The notes under the pieces: model-generated
Databases searched by the model: none
What the model was told of the DNA's origin: nothing
Seen by the model: the letters and a program-made list of their open reading frames with translations, nothing else
Shown: positions 38,102 through 47,779 of the stretch, piece after piece
How positions within the stretch are numbered: the stretch's first letter is position 1
How the letters are laid out: every line of letters begins with the position of its first letter
Made by a program: the position numbers and the translations under genes
NCBI RefSeq assembly: GCF_024585285.1
Contig: NZ_CP040755.1
Coordinates: 3,720,001-3,784,000 of the forward strand
DNA: 64,000 nt
DNA from: Colwellia sp. M166
Lineage (GTDB): Bacteria > Pseudomonadota > Gammaproteobacteria > Enterobacterales > Alteromonadaceae
Direction: 5' to 3'

Positions 38102-40879
38102 ATGTATAGTAATAGCAAAGTAGCTAAGGCAGTGCGCATCGCGATGATGGTTGGCGCAGGTGCAACAGCAACAATTTCAACACAAGCATTTTCAGCTGAA
38201 GATGGTGCAGAGTCAGTCGAACGCATTGAAGTAACAGGTTCGCGTATTAAGCGTGCGGATATGGAAACAGCTAGCCCTGTAACTATTATCGATGCCGCAG
38301 CAATTTTGGCAACCGGTGCTACATCAATTGATGGCGTTTTACAGAGTATTACGGCTGCTGGCGGCGCAATGACTAACCCAGGTATTAACAATGGCTCAGG
38401 TGGTAATGCTCGTGTTAACTTACGTGGTTTAGGTTCTGCACGTACATTGGTACTTGTAAATGGTCGCAGAATGATTGCTTCAGGTACTGGTGCTGCAGCT
38501 TCTGTTGATTTAAACACAATTCCTGTTTCGATGATTCAACGTATTGAAATTTTAAAAGATGGTGCCTCTGCTGTTTACGGTACAGATGCTGTGTCTGGCG
38601 TTGTTAACGTTATTTTAAAGCGTGATTATGAAGGCTTTGAAATGAACGTACAAACAGGTATGTCAGGTGAGGGCGATGCGGAAGAGTCAAGTATTGATTT
38701 TACCTTAGGTGCCTCAAGCGACAAAGGTAATATTGTTATTGGCGTACAATACACAGACCGTGGTGAAGCAAGTCAAGCTGATCGTGATTTCTCTAACTGT
38801 CCTATTGATGAATCAGCAGGCGGCGCTGAAATATTTTGTGCGGGTAGCTCATACTCTGAAGGTGGACATGTTTGGGGTAATGCTAACCACGGTATTGTGA
38901 AGTCAGGTGTAGATGACGAGGGTAACGCAATTTACGCTGTTGGTGATAGTGGTCAATACGGTCATTATGTTGCGAAAACCGGCGATGATGGAGTTGTAAA
39001 ACCGGCATTTGAGTATTTTAAAGATGCGGCGGGTAATGATACGACTGAAGCAGACTTAAGTGGTCTTGGTAGCGAGTACCATGATTTTACTAACGATGAT
39101 AAGTATAACTACTCAAAAGATAGCTACTTATTTACACCAATGCAGCGTTTAAACCTGACAGTTAACGGTACTTATGAGCTTTCTGATGATCTAACTTTTT
39201 TCTCAGAAGCAATGTACACCAAGCGCTGGTCTGAGCAGCAAATGGCACCACAACCAATTTGGAACAGTGAAGCTTGGGTCTATGATTCAAGTTGGATGAA
39301 CCCTGCTCTACTTGCCAATGGCGTACAAGATGGTGAGGCGTTAGACTATGGTCGTCGTATGACAGACTCTGGTACACGTGACTTTTCACAAGTAGTGGAT
39401 ACTGTGCGTATCGTAGTTGGTTTAGAAGGTGAGTTTGACAATGGTTACACTTGGGATATGTCATATAACAAAGGTCGTAACGACTCTGTAGACACACTTT
39501 CAAACTTACATAATATTGGTTCAATCAATGATGCGGTACAAAATAAGCAATTTGACCCATTCACTCAAACATCTTGGCAAGGAGATTCAATTTCACCTTA
39601 CGTTTATACTGAATTAAATGCTGGTGGTAGTGAAATGGATATTTTTGCTGCTTCTATATCGGGTGAGCTAATGGAAGTTCCTGCCGGTGTTGTCGGCTTT
39701 GCTGCTGGTTATGAGCATCGTTTAGAGTCAGCTTACTACACACCTGATTCTTTGACTGCACAAGGTTTGGCGAATGATCCTCGTGTCGAGGCGACATCTG
39801 GTTCGTTTAATGTCAATGAAGCATATGTTGAATTTGCTATTCCATTATTAAGTGACATGGACTTTGCAGAACATGTCGAATTAAGTGCAGCAATGCGTTA
39901 TTTTGATTACAGCACGTTTGGCGATGACACTACTTGGAAGCTAGGCTTAACTTGGAAAATCAATGAACAAGTTATGCTTCGTGGTGTAGCTTCTACAGCA
40001 TTCAGAGCTCCTACAGTAGATGAATTATATGGTGGTGAGTCTCCATCATTTGAACAAATTACGCATCCAGCATCTACACAAACTCAAGCAGAAGTTACTG
40101 TTGGTGGTAATGCATTATTGACACCAGAAGAAGCTGATATTATGACCTTAGGTGTTGTACTAGAACCTGACTTTATGCCTGGTTTGTCTTTGACGTTAGA
40201 TTATTATGACATTGAATTAACAAATGCTATTGGTTCAGTCGATGACAACTATATTGCTAACCTTTGTTTAGATGCTGATGGCAATACACAAAACAACGGC
40301 TCTGCTGTATGTCAATCTGCTAGTATCTCAATGGATGGTACTGGAAGAATTAAATTCAACAATGGCTTGCAAAATATTGGCGGTCAAAAAACGTCAGGTT
40401 ACGATATTAATGCAACTTACGTTTTTGAAAGTGCTGGTTTAGATTGGCGAGTAAGCTTAGATACAACAATTTTAGATAATTTTGAAGAGTCTGATCAAGA
40501 TGGAACTATTATTGATTATACTGGCTTTGTTACTTCAGGTAGTGGCGCTTATGCTGATATCAAGTCTAATTTAACTTTAAATGTTAAAGGTGATAGCTGG
40601 CAAGCAACTTATGAAGGTCGTTATATTTCAGGTATGGACTCATTATCATGTAAAGATGATCCATCAAGTTGTTATGCACCTACTGTAGGTTCAGTGGTGT
40701 ACCATGACTTGTCAGGTGCATACTTCTTAAATGAAAATGTTACTTTGTCAGCAGGTGTGAATAATTTGTTAGATAAACAACCACCTTACTACACTGGTAA
40801 TAATGATGCGAATACTGACCCGTATACATATGATGTTTTAGGTCGTTACTTCTTTGTAAAAGCTAACGTTAAGTTTTAA
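38102..40879 (+). CDS. TonB-dependent outer-membrane receptor
   Basis: Outer-membrane beta-barrel importer energised by a TonB system. A signal peptide (residues 1-31) is followed by a TonB-box-like segment ERIEVTGSRIKR, a plug domain with VNLRGLGSARTLVLVNGRRM and EILKDGASAVYGTDAVSGVVN, and a large barrel ending LGRYFFVKANVKF with a terminal Phe. The family typical of Alteromonadales that imports peptides, sugars or other organics shares the RIEVTGSRI start. The substrate cannot be told. Length 925 residues. A TonB2 energiser operon lies downstream after a 1.6-kb gap. Confidence 0.93.
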   Translation: MYSNSKVAKAVRIAMMVGAGATATISTQAFSAEDGAESVERIEVTGSRIKRADMETASPVTIIDAAAILATGATSIDGVLQSITAAGGAMTNPGINNGSGGNARVNLRGLGSARTLVLVNGRRMIASGTGAAASVDLNTIPVSMIQRIEILKDGASAVYGTDAVSGVVNVILKRDYEGFEMNVQTGMSGEGDAEESSIDFTLGASSDKGNIVIGVQYTDRGEASQADRDFSNCPIDESAGGAEIFCAGSSYSEGGHVWGNANHGIVKSGVDDEGNAIYAVGDSGQYGHYVAKTGDDGVVKPAFEYFKDAAGNDTTEADLSGLGSEYHDFTNDDKYNYSKDSYLFTPMQRLNLTVNGTYELSDDLTFFSEAMYTKRWSEQQMAPQPIWNSEAWVYDSSWMNPALLANGVQDGEALDYGRRMTDSGTRDFSQVVDTVRIVVGLEGEFDNGYTWDMSYNKGRNDSVDTLSNLHNIGSINDAVQNKQFDPFTQTSWQGDSISPYVYTELNAGGSEMDIFAASISGELMEVPAGVVGFAAGYEHRLESAYYTPDSLTAQGLANDPRVEATSGSFNVNEAYVEFAIPLLSDMDFAEHVELSAAMRYFDYSTFGDDTTWKLGLTWKINEQVMLRGVASTAFRAPTVDELYGGESPSFEQITHPASTQTQAEVTVGGNALLTPEEADIMTLGVVLEPDFMPGLSLTLDYYDIELTNAIGSVDDNYIANLCLDADGNTQNNGSAVCQSASISMDGTGRIKFNNGLQNIGGQKTSGYDINATYVFESAGLDWRVSLDTTILDNFEESDQDGTIIDYTGFVTSGSGAYADIKSNLTLNVKGDSWQATYEGRYISGMDSLSCKDDPSSCYAPTVGSVVYHDLSGAYFLNENVTLSAGVNNLLDKQPPYYTGNNDANTDPYTYDVLGRYFFVKANVKF

Positions 40880-40963
40880 TTTCAGCTAATCTTAGATATA
40901 AACGTAGTTAAGGAATTAATACTATAGTAGTAATTTTCTAGTGTTACTTTCTAATTAATTGAT

Positions 40964-41000
40964 AAAGGCTTCTGAATTTATTCAGAAGCCTTTATTTTTT
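40964..41000 (+). terminator. Rho-independent terminator after the receptor gene
   Basis: AAAGGCTTCTGAA and TTCAGAAGCCTTT form a perfect 13-bp stem around TTTA, followed by an ATTTTTT tail. Confidence 0.92.
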
Positions 41001-42533
41001 GCAATCCTCTATTCTAAGTAAAAATGATGATTTTTTTAAAAATTAAGAATCTCATAAAACTAACCACTAACAGAACAAAAAAACTTATCCCATCGTATTA
41101 TAAATAGACACTCTAGCCCAAGTGATCGAGATGGATTAATTTACAGAAAAGTATGGAATTAATACAACATAACGGGGGCTACTGTGCTTATTTTGGTATG
41201 TAAACTAAACATAATCGATATGATTGATATTATGAAGTATTAAATTTTTAAATCAAAGGTTTATCTATGTTCAAGCTTCACTAAAAAAGCACTAACATAT
41301 ACCATTAAGGCGTTAGAAGATCGTTGACGAAGAGTGAACGTTAATTTCTGGTTTTTGAGACGATTATTTATGTCACCGATAATCAATGACAATGCACATT
41401 TAAAAGCAAAGCCAAGAAAGTTGTCAAATAGCAATGGATAGATTGTTTGTCACTTAGGCTTGCACTTTTATTGGTATATTTCGTCAGCCTATTTAAAAGC
41501 AATGTATGACTCAGATTGAATGTCTATTGCAGCCTATGTAGGCATGTGAGCTTAAGTACTTAATACCTTGGTAGCAAGTATTGATGGGGCAACTGTGCAG
41601 TGTTTATCGTTATACATGCTTCAAGACTTTGAGGCCTTTATAAGCAGCCATAACGACATAATAACGAAATTTTCAACTTCTATTGTTTTGAATAGTTATG
41701 TACTACATCAATAGTTATGTACTACATCAATAGTCATAAATAGTAAGATTATAGCTTGATATTATTTTAACGAAATTAATTTGCATTAATTTTATAACGT
41801 GATCATCAATTAAATAAAAAGTGACTAGAAAGGTAGTTTTAGTAGGGCTATATCAATTAGCCATAATTTAATCTCAATGGTTAAATCATCAAAGTTTAAT
41901 CTTATTCGCTGCTTTAGTTTGAAGCTTAGAAATGCCTATTGCATTACTACATGGTGACATTATTAAGCATAATAGGCCGAAACTGCACTTATAATGTACT
42001 CATAAATCTTATTGTTTTGTTATAAAGTTCAATTGGTGATAAATAATTTGTTGCTTATTGGGGGAAAGTTCGTGTTTTTTTAAACAAATATGGCAATAAT
42101 TACTTTGTTTAAGTATCTGAGAAATTTGAGTGATGATGTAAAATTGATTAACTACTGCTTAATTCTTCATCTAATTTACAATATAGCCTCGCAATTAGAC
42201 AATTAAAATTGACTTACTACGAAAGAGTTAGTAAAACATAGATAGCATATATTGTTACTATTAAAAGGAGTGTTTGTAATAACGAAGATTAGCGATAATG
42301 TTTTTTAATTAATTAACTAAATATTATTTTCAATTCTCGTTGCAAATAAGGTTATTTCTCTCTTCTGAGTGAAATAAACCGACTTTTTAATGGTCTTAGT
42401 TGACAGCTTGGCTGTGGTCTGGGAATATTGCATGGTTTTATTCTAGAGAAATTAAAACTTAAAATGGCAGATTATTAAATTTGCGTTAACAATAAGCTTG
42501 TTATCAAAATTCAATAGCAATTGGTTGGGAAAT
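41001..42533. other. 1.5-kb intergenic region before the TonB2 operon
   Basis: No convincing gene. A 61-codon minus-strand stretch without stops near 41267-41450 has no ribosome binding site or known similarity. A 19-bp tandem duplication is at 41691-41728. The last 100 bases presumably hold the promoter of the TonB2 operon; I see no clear Fur box. Confidence 0.55.
41691..41728. repeat. Tandem duplication of a 19-bp unit
   Basis: AATAGTTATGTACTACATC occurs twice back to back (41691-41709, 41710-41728) and starts a third time (AATAGT). Confidence 0.8.
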
Positions 42534-44657
42534 ATGTCCAAATTAAGCAAGAAAAGCCTTATCGCATCGACGATAATTGGCGCATTAGCATTTTCAGCAA
42601 GTAACTTCGCTGCTGCAGATGCATTGACAGAACTACAAAAAGCAGAAGCTCAAATTTTTAAAGCTTCAAGTAAATCACAAAGTAAAATCAACAATATTTA
42701 CGAGCAAACTCAAGAGCTTTTAGCTGAGTATCGTAATACGGTTGATGAAGCTGAAGTGCTTAGCGGCTATAACGATCACGTTCAACTGATGGTTGACGAT
42801 CAAAAAGCTAATATTAAATCATTAGAAACTCAAATTGCTGGGATTGATAAAACCAAGCAAGGTGTCGTGCCGTTGATGTACAAAATGATTGATACTTTAG
42901 AAAAGTTTGTTGACCTTGATGTTCCTATGAACATTGATGCACGTAAAGAGCGTATTGCTGGTTTACGTGATGTAATGGGTGATTCAGATGTTTCTGTTTC
43001 TGAGCAGTTTCGCTTAGTACTTGAAGCATATGAAATTGAAGCTAGTTACGGCACTATTTTCGGTGTGTATCAAGGTGAGCTTGACTTAGGTGATCGCATG
43101 ATCACTGCTGATTTCGTTCATATGGGTCGTATTTCATTTGTTGCACAATCACTTGACATGAAAAATGCTTGGGTTTGGAACAATGATAAACGTGCTTGGG
43201 ATGCTTTAGGTGATGAATACTTAAAACCTGTTACGGATGCCGTTCGTATGGCACGTAAGCAATTACCACTTGATTTAGCTAAACTTCCAGTATTTGCAGC
43301 AGGAGGCAAAATAATGAAAAAAGTAATTAATTTTGTCTTACTTGCTGCGTCAATGGCAGTAGCAACATCAGCATCAGCGAATCAATTAGATGACTTGTTA
43401 AAGCAAGTAAAATCTGATCGTATTTCTGAAGCTAAGATTGATAGCAAACGTGAAGCTGAATTCACTTCCGCTCGTGCAGATAAGCAAGCCTTATTAAACA
43501 AAGCGAAAAAAGAATTAGCGAACCAACAAGCACGTAATAAACGTTTAACTAAAGAGTATGCTGCTAATGAAATTACACTAGCACAAAAAGCTGTTGAGTT
43601 AGATAACGCTAAAGGTACGTTAGGTGAAATGTTCGGTGTAAGTCGTGCAGCTGCAGCTAATGCTTATGGTTCAATTGCTACGTCAATTGTTTCAGCTGAA
43701 TATCCCGGGCGTGGCGAAGTATTAGATGTTATTGCTAACTCTAAGGCGATCCCAGAACTTGAGCAACTTGAAGAATTATGGTTTGCTTTGCAAACTGAAA
43801 TGACGCAATCAGGTGAAGTATCTAAGTTTACTACGGAAGTAACTAACTTAGATGGTTCAAAGTCGACTCAATCGGTAACACGTATTGGTACGTTTAACTT
43901 AGTATCTGAAGATGGTTACTTAAACTACAATGATGAAGTCGGTCAAGTTCAGCCACTAGCTAAACAACCTGCTGGCTTTATTGCTGGTGCAGCGGCTTCT
44001 TTCTTTGGCGAAACTTCTGGTTATGCCCCTCTTTATGTCGATCCATCTCGTGGTGCTATCTTAACGCTAGAAACGCGTAAGAAAACATTGATGGAATTCT
44101 ATCATGAAGGTAAAGAAGTTGGTTATGCCATCACAGTGCTTCTTGTTATTGGCCTTTTGATTGCATTAGAGCGTATGGTTGTTCTTGGTAGCATGAGTGC
44201 TAAAATCAATGCTCAAACGAAGAATCTTGATCAGCCGAACGAGAACAACCCTCTTGGTCGCTTATTAAAAGTTTACTTCGACAATAAGTCGGTTGACGCT
44301 GAAACACTTGAACTTAAACTTGATGAAGCTATTTTACGCGAGACACCAAAAGTGGACCGTGGTATTAACTTAATCAAAATGTTCGCTGCAATTGCACCAT
44401 TGATGGGTCTATTAGGTACAGTAATCGGTATGATTATGACTTTCCAAACGATTACATTATTTGGTACTGGTGACCCGAAAATCATGGCGGGTAACATCTC
44501 TCTAGCACTTGTAACAACAGCATTAGGTTTGATTTGTGCATTACCACTTATCTTAATCCACAGTATTGTTGCTGGTAAGAGTAAATCTGTACTACAGAAA
44601 CTAGATGAGCAAAGTGCTGGCTTAATCGCTGCGATCGCAGAGAAGGAGTCTAAATAA
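42534..44657 (+). CDS. DUF3450 protein fused in frame to a TtpC/ExbB-like protein
   Basis: One uninterrupted frame of 707 residues encodes two proteins that are normally separate. The first part (about residues 1-258) has a Sec signal (LIASTIIGALAFSASNFAAA) and a coiled-coil DUF3450 domain (ARKERIAGLRDVMGDSDVSV). The second part starts MKKVINFVLLAASMAVATSA, itself a signal peptide, then a periplasmic coiled coil, a membrane helix and a MotA/TolQ/ExbB domain (AAIAPLMGLLGTVIGMIMTF). ATG 42534 with GGGA before it is favoured over the TTG at 42498. The junction contains AGGAGG, an A4 tract and TAATG: one A fewer would restore a TAA stop for DUF3450. The gene may thus be a real fusion or a one-base indel. 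Confidence 0.8.
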   Translation: MSKLSKKSLIASTIIGALAFSASNFAAADALTELQKAEAQIFKASSKSQSKINNIYEQTQELLAEYRNTVDEAEVLSGYNDHVQLMVDDQKANIKSLETQIAGIDKTKQGVVPLMYKMIDTLEKFVDLDVPMNIDARKERIAGLRDVMGDSDVSVSEQFRLVLEAYEIEASYGTIFGVYQGELDLGDRMITADFVHMGRISFVAQSLDMKNAWVWNNDKRAWDALGDEYLKPVTDAVRMARKQLPLDLAKLPVFAAGGKIMKKVINFVLLAASMAVATSASANQLDDLLKQVKSDRISEAKIDSKREAEFTSARADKQALLNKAKKELANQQARNKRLTKEYAANEITLAQKAVELDNAKGTLGEMFGVSRAAAANAYGSIATSIVSAEYPGRGEVLDVIANSKAIPELEQLEELWFALQTEMTQSGEVSKFTTEVTNLDGSKSTQSVTRIGTFNLVSEDGYLNYNDEVGQVQPLAKQPAGFIAGAAASFFGETSGYAPLYVDPSRGAILTLETRKKTLMEFYHEGKEVGYAITVLLVIGLLIALERMVVLGSMSAKINAQTKNLDQPNENNPLGRLLKVYFDNKSVDAETLELKLDEAILRETPKVDRGINLIKMFAAIAPLMGLLGTVIGMIMTFQTITLFGTGDPKIMAGNISLALVTTALGLICALPLILIHSIVAGKSKSVLQKLDEQSAGLIAAIAEKESK
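43314..44657 (+). CDS. TtpC/ExbB-like proton channel subunit of the TonB2 system (internal start)
   Basis: Alternative, probably native, reading unit inside the fused frame. ATG 43314 is preceded by a perfect AGGAGG (43301-43306) with 7-base spacing and begins with a normal Sec signal (MKKVINFVLLAASMAVATSASA). The 447-residue product has a long periplasmic coiled-coil region (about 25-200), a helix VGYAITVLLVIGLLIALERM, and a C-terminal MotA/TolQ/ExbB channel domain. In Vibrio-type TonB2 systems TtpC bridges the energiser with TonB2. It overlaps exbB2 by one base (TAATG). Confidence 0.75.
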   Translation: MKKVINFVLLAASMAVATSASANQLDDLLKQVKSDRISEAKIDSKREAEFTSARADKQALLNKAKKELANQQARNKRLTKEYAANEITLAQKAVELDNAKGTLGEMFGVSRAAAANAYGSIATSIVSAEYPGRGEVLDVIANSKAIPELEQLEELWFALQTEMTQSGEVSKFTTEVTNLDGSKSTQSVTRIGTFNLVSEDGYLNYNDEVGQVQPLAKQPAGFIAGAAASFFGETSGYAPLYVDPSRGAILTLETRKKTLMEFYHEGKEVGYAITVLLVIGLLIALERMVVLGSMSAKINAQTKNLDQPNENNPLGRLLKVYFDNKSVDAETLELKLDEAILRETPKVDRGINLIKMFAAIAPLMGLLGTVIGMIMTFQTITLFGTGDPKIMAGNISLALVTTALGLICALPLILIHSIVAGKSKSVLQKLDEQSAGLIAAIAEKESK

Positions 44658-45181
44658 TGTTATTCCTGATAGAGCTTTGGGAATCTGTCAGGAGTTTTAT
44701 TGCGACTGGCGGTAACGTATTATACGTTGTTGCCTTCGCTCTCTTATTGATGTGGATAATGATGATAGAGCGTTATTGGTTTCTATCTAAAACTTATCCT
44801 AAAATGAAAGACGATATTGTCGGACGTTGGGATGCGAGAGAAGATACAACTTCTTGGTATGCACATCGAATTAGAGATACTTGGATCTCCGAAGCGACAG
44901 AACTACTAGAGCAGCGTATGCTCACAATTAGAACCTTAGTGGCAATGTGTCCACTGATTGGACTACTTGGAACCGTAACCGGCATGATCGGTGTGTTTGA
45001 AGTTATGGCACAACAAGGTACAGGTAATCCGCGTCTGATGGCGTCTGGTATATCAATGGCAACAATTCCGACAATGGCGGGTATGGTTGCTGCATTATCA
45101 GGTGTGTTTTTCAGTTCAAGGTTAGACGCTAAAGTTAAACTAGCAAAGGCTAAACTGGTTGACAGTTTACCTCATCACTAG
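44657..45181 (+). CDS. exbB2: Biopolymer transport protein ExbB2
   Basis: Inner-membrane proton channel subunit of the TonB2 energiser. Three helices: VLYVVAFALLLMWIMMIERY (residues about 21-40), LVAMCPLIGLLGTVTGMIGVF (about 94-114) and MASGISMATIPTMAGMVAALS (about 131-151). Length 174 residues, the short ExbB2 form. It overlaps the TtpC stop by one base, and exbD2 follows by 12 bp. Confidence 0.94.
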   Translation: MLFLIELWESVRSFIATGGNVLYVVAFALLLMWIMMIERYWFLSKTYPKMKDDIVGRWDAREDTTSWYAHRIRDTWISEATELLEQRMLTIRTLVAMCPLIGLLGTVTGMIGVFEVMAQQGTGNPRLMASGISMATIPTMAGMVAALSGVFFSSRLDAKVKLAKAKLVDSLPHH

Positions 45182-45193
45182 AGAGATATTCGA

Positions 45194-45595
45194 ATGGCAC
45201 GTAAACGTATTCGTGAAGACGAAGAAGCAGCAATTGATATGACACCGATGCTAGACATCGTATTTATCATGTTGATCTTCTTTATCGTTACTACTTCTTT
45301 TGTAAAAGAAGCCGGTATTGAAGTTAATAAGCCAAAAGCGGCAAATCAATCTAAACAAAAATCAGCTAATATCTTTATTGCAGTTAAAGATAATGGTGAA
45401 ATTTGGTTAGATAAACGTCGTGTAGATGTTGAACGCGTAGCGGCTAATATTGAAAAATTATTGGCTGAACAACCAACTGACGTTGTAATCATTCAAGCTG
45501 ACAAAGATGCCAAACATGGCGTAGTTGTTAAAGTAATGGATGCAATTAAAGAAGCGGGCATAGACAGAATATCTATTGCTGCAGCTAAGGGGTAG
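45194..45595 (+). CDS. exbD2: Biopolymer transport protein ExbD2
   Basis: Single-pass partner of ExbB2. The helix MTPMLDIVFIMLIFFIVTTS carries the essential Asp (about residue 21) in the conserved DMTPMLD motif. A periplasmic domain follows. Length 133 residues. Encoded three bp before tonB2. Confidence 0.95.
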   Translation: MARKRIREDEEAAIDMTPMLDIVFIMLIFFIVTTSFVKEAGIEVNKPKAANQSKQKSANIFIAVKDNGEIWLDKRRVDVERVAANIEKLLAEQPTDVVIIQADKDAKHGVVVKVMDAIKEAGIDRISIAAAKG

Positions 45596-45598
45596 TCT

Positions 45599-46216
45599 AT
45601 GGTTCGCTTTTTAGTATCTATACTACTAGGCGCCGCAGTAACTTTTGCATTATTTTCTTTTATGGCATTTCTTGTTTCTAGCGGTGATAGAAACAAGGAA
45701 GAGCAGTTAGAGAATATAATTGTTGAAGTTAATACGACGCCACCTAAGTCGCAGGCAGAGAGGCGTCAGCGTGTGCCGCCACCGCCACCGCCACCGCCTA
45801 AAACGCCACCTAAGCCTCAAGCTCCTGAGCCTGAGACTAATGCTGACACTGGTGGATTAACGTTTAATATGCCGGGTGTACAATTAGCTGGAGCTAATGC
45901 AGGTATATCAGCACCAGGCGCCGGTTTTGGTCGAGATGGTGATGCAACTCCGATAGTACGTATTGAGCCTAAGTATCCGATACAAGCTGCTCGTGATGGT
46001 AAAGAAGGTTGGGTAACACTTTCTTTTACTATTAACGAAATTGGCGGTGTTGAGGATGTTGATGTTATCGATGCTGATCCTAAACGTGTTTTCGATAAAG
46101 AAGCTAAGCGTGCATTACGTAAATGGAAGTACAAACCTAAAGTTGTTGATGGTAAAGCCATGAAGCAGCCTGGTTTGACAGTGAGACTTGACTTTAATAT
46201 GGACGGAGGGAATTAA
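45599..46216 (+). CDS. tonB2: Energy transducer TonB2
   Basis: Periplasm-spanning protein passing energy to outer-membrane receptors. An N-terminal helix (residues about 4-27), a proline-rich spacer (RVPPPPPPPPKTPPKPQAPEP, about 61-81; shorter than in TonB1) and a C-terminal TonB domain (PIVRIEPKYPIQAARDGKEG to the end) are in order. Length 205 residues, consistent with the TonB2 subtype. The TPR gene follows by 2 bp. Confidence 0.94.
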   Translation: MVRFLVSILLGAAVTFALFSFMAFLVSSGDRNKEEQLENIIVEVNTTPPKSQAERRQRVPPPPPPPPKTPPKPQAPEPETNADTGGLTFNMPGVQLAGANAGISAPGAGFGRDGDATPIVRIEPKYPIQAARDGKEGWVTLSFTINEIGGVEDVDVIDADPKRVFDKEAKRALRKWKYKPKVVDGKAMKQPGLTVRLDFNMDGGN

Positions 46217-46218
46217 GA

Positions 46219-47469
46219 ATGAATAAGATTTTTTCATCTTTACTATTAATAGTTTCAGTTGTTCTAATTCAGTTACCTATTGCTGTAGATGCTTCTGCGG
46301 CAGAGTCTGATAAGCCTGAACGTAAAACGCAATTAGTTGGTCCTACTGTAGGTAAAAAAGTGGCTAAAGCTTTTGAAGCCTACTCTGCGGACGATATTCC
46401 AGGTGCTTTAGCTATATTATTGGATATTGATGCCAGTAAAAAATATGATAAAGCTTATGTTTCTCGTTTTATTGCCATTATGTATGCTCAAATGGGTAAT
46501 GAAGAAGCAAAAGCAATTCAATATTTAAAAGCAGCGGTAGAACCTGATATCCTTAATGAAGGCGATCAAGATCAATCTTTAAAATTGTTAGCTGATTTGC
46601 AGATGCAAACAAAGTCTTATGAAGAAGCCTTAGTTAATTACAAGGCTTGGATGGACTTTACTGGGAAATCAGATGGTGATACTTGGACTAAAATAGCTAA
46701 TGCTCATTATGCTTTAAAACAATTAGATAAAATGATTGTACCAGCGAATAATGCCATTGCAGCTTATGGTGACAAGCAAAACAAAAATCCTTATATTTTA
46801 AAAGTTACTTCCTATTATGAAAGTAAAAAGTTTAAAGATGCTGTTAAAACGCTTGAAACTGTTATTCAAATATTTCCAGAGGATAAAACTTGGTGGACTC
46901 AGCTTGGCATGTTTTATTTGCTGATTGAAGATTATAAGAAAGGTTTGGCAACATTAGACCTTGCTTATAAACAAGGTTTCCTTGATAAAGAATCTGAAAT
47001 TAAAACGTTAGCGAGTTTATATTCACAGAATCAAGTGCCGTATAAAGCTGCTGTCTTACTCGAAAAGTATATTGATTCAGGTCTAGTTAAGCGTGATGAT
47101 AAAAACTTGTCTTCTTTAGCTAATGCATGGCATGCATCTCAACATATTGATAAAGCTGCAAAGTATTATGGTGAGTTGGCTAAAATGACAAATAGTGCTA
47201 AGCACTATAGCAAGCAAGGGATGTTGTTAAAGCAAGACGAACAATTTAAAGCGGCTATTGTAGCTTTAAATAAAGCTTTAGATCTTGGTGCTAAGAATAA
47301 AGGTAGACTGCAAATGAGTATTGCAGAATCACACTTTTATTTAGAAGAGTATAAGCAAGCTTACAAGGCAATTAATCTCGCAATGAAAGACCCTAAAACC
47401 AAAAGATCGGCTAAAGGTTGGGTGGATTTCATTAAAGATACAGCCAGACGTAAAAAAGTTTCTATCTAA
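46219..47469 (+). CDS. TPR-repeat periplasmic protein of the TonB2 operon
   Basis: A signal peptide (residues 1-27) precedes a 416-residue protein made largely of tetratricopeptide repeats (for example DTWTKIANAHYALKQLDKMI, TWWTQLGMFYLLIEDYKKGL and AKYYGELAKM). Genes of this type regularly follow tonB2 in Alteromonadales, probably as periplasmic scaffold proteins for the energiser. Exact role unknown. It is the last gene of the operon, with a terminator behind it. Confidence 0.88.
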   Translation: MNKIFSSLLLIVSVVLIQLPIAVDASAAESDKPERKTQLVGPTVGKKVAKAFEAYSADDIPGALAILLDIDASKKYDKAYVSRFIAIMYAQMGNEEAKAIQYLKAAVEPDILNEGDQDQSLKLLADLQMQTKSYEEALVNYKAWMDFTGKSDGDTWTKIANAHYALKQLDKMIVPANNAIAAYGDKQNKNPYILKVTSYYESKKFKDAVKTLETVIQIFPEDKTWWTQLGMFYLLIEDYKKGLATLDLAYKQGFLDKESEIKTLASLYSQNQVPYKAAVLLEKYIDSGLVKRDDKNLSSLANAWHASQHIDKAAKYYGELAKMTNSAKHYSKQGMLLKQDEQFKAAIVALNKALDLGAKNKGRLQMSIAESHFYLEEYKQAYKAINLAMKDPKTKRSAKGWVDFIKDTARRKKVSI

Positions 47470-47490
47470 TTTATTAGTATAAAAGCCTTA

Positions 47491-47520
47491 AAAACCAGCC
47501 ATCTAGGCTGGTTTTTTTTT
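47491..47520 (+). terminator. Rho-independent terminator of the TonB2 operon
   Basis: AAAACCAGCC and GGCTGGTTTT form a perfect 10-bp stem around ATCTA, with a T-run tail. Confidence 0.92.
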
Positions 47521-47691
47521 ATGTTTGTAATAATTGTTAGGTGATATATATTTAATATCAGCGGGTATCACTGTTTTTATCAAGAAAGAGATAGTTTGAT
47601 ATTAACAGTCAGATATTTTGGCCAGATAAAGTAATTCGTATCAATAAAAAGTTAGTTTCCTTGTAGTTAAGACAAAGTATTGAAAGGTTGC

Positions 47692-47705
47692 TTGATCTAG
47701 GTCAA
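47692..47705 (+). promoter_or_regulatory. FNR-like site upstream of a small membrane protein gene
   Basis: TTGAT-CTAG-GTCAA matches the FNR consensus TTGAT-N4-ATCAA at nine of ten positions. A possible -10 element TACAAT lies at 47736-47741, so the site would be about 45-50 bp before the start of transcription, close to a class II activator position. Confidence 0.5.
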
Positions 47706-47779
47706 ATAAAGCTACCTTTGATAGACTTTTTAGTCTACAATCCGCGCGGTTTAATTACTCGATGTCGATAGGAAGCCTA

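Noticed and set aside
41267..41450. 61-codon minus-strand stretch without stops
   Set aside because: No ribosome binding site and no recognisable similarity; a chance frame of this size is expected in 1.5 kb of AT-rich DNA read in six frames.
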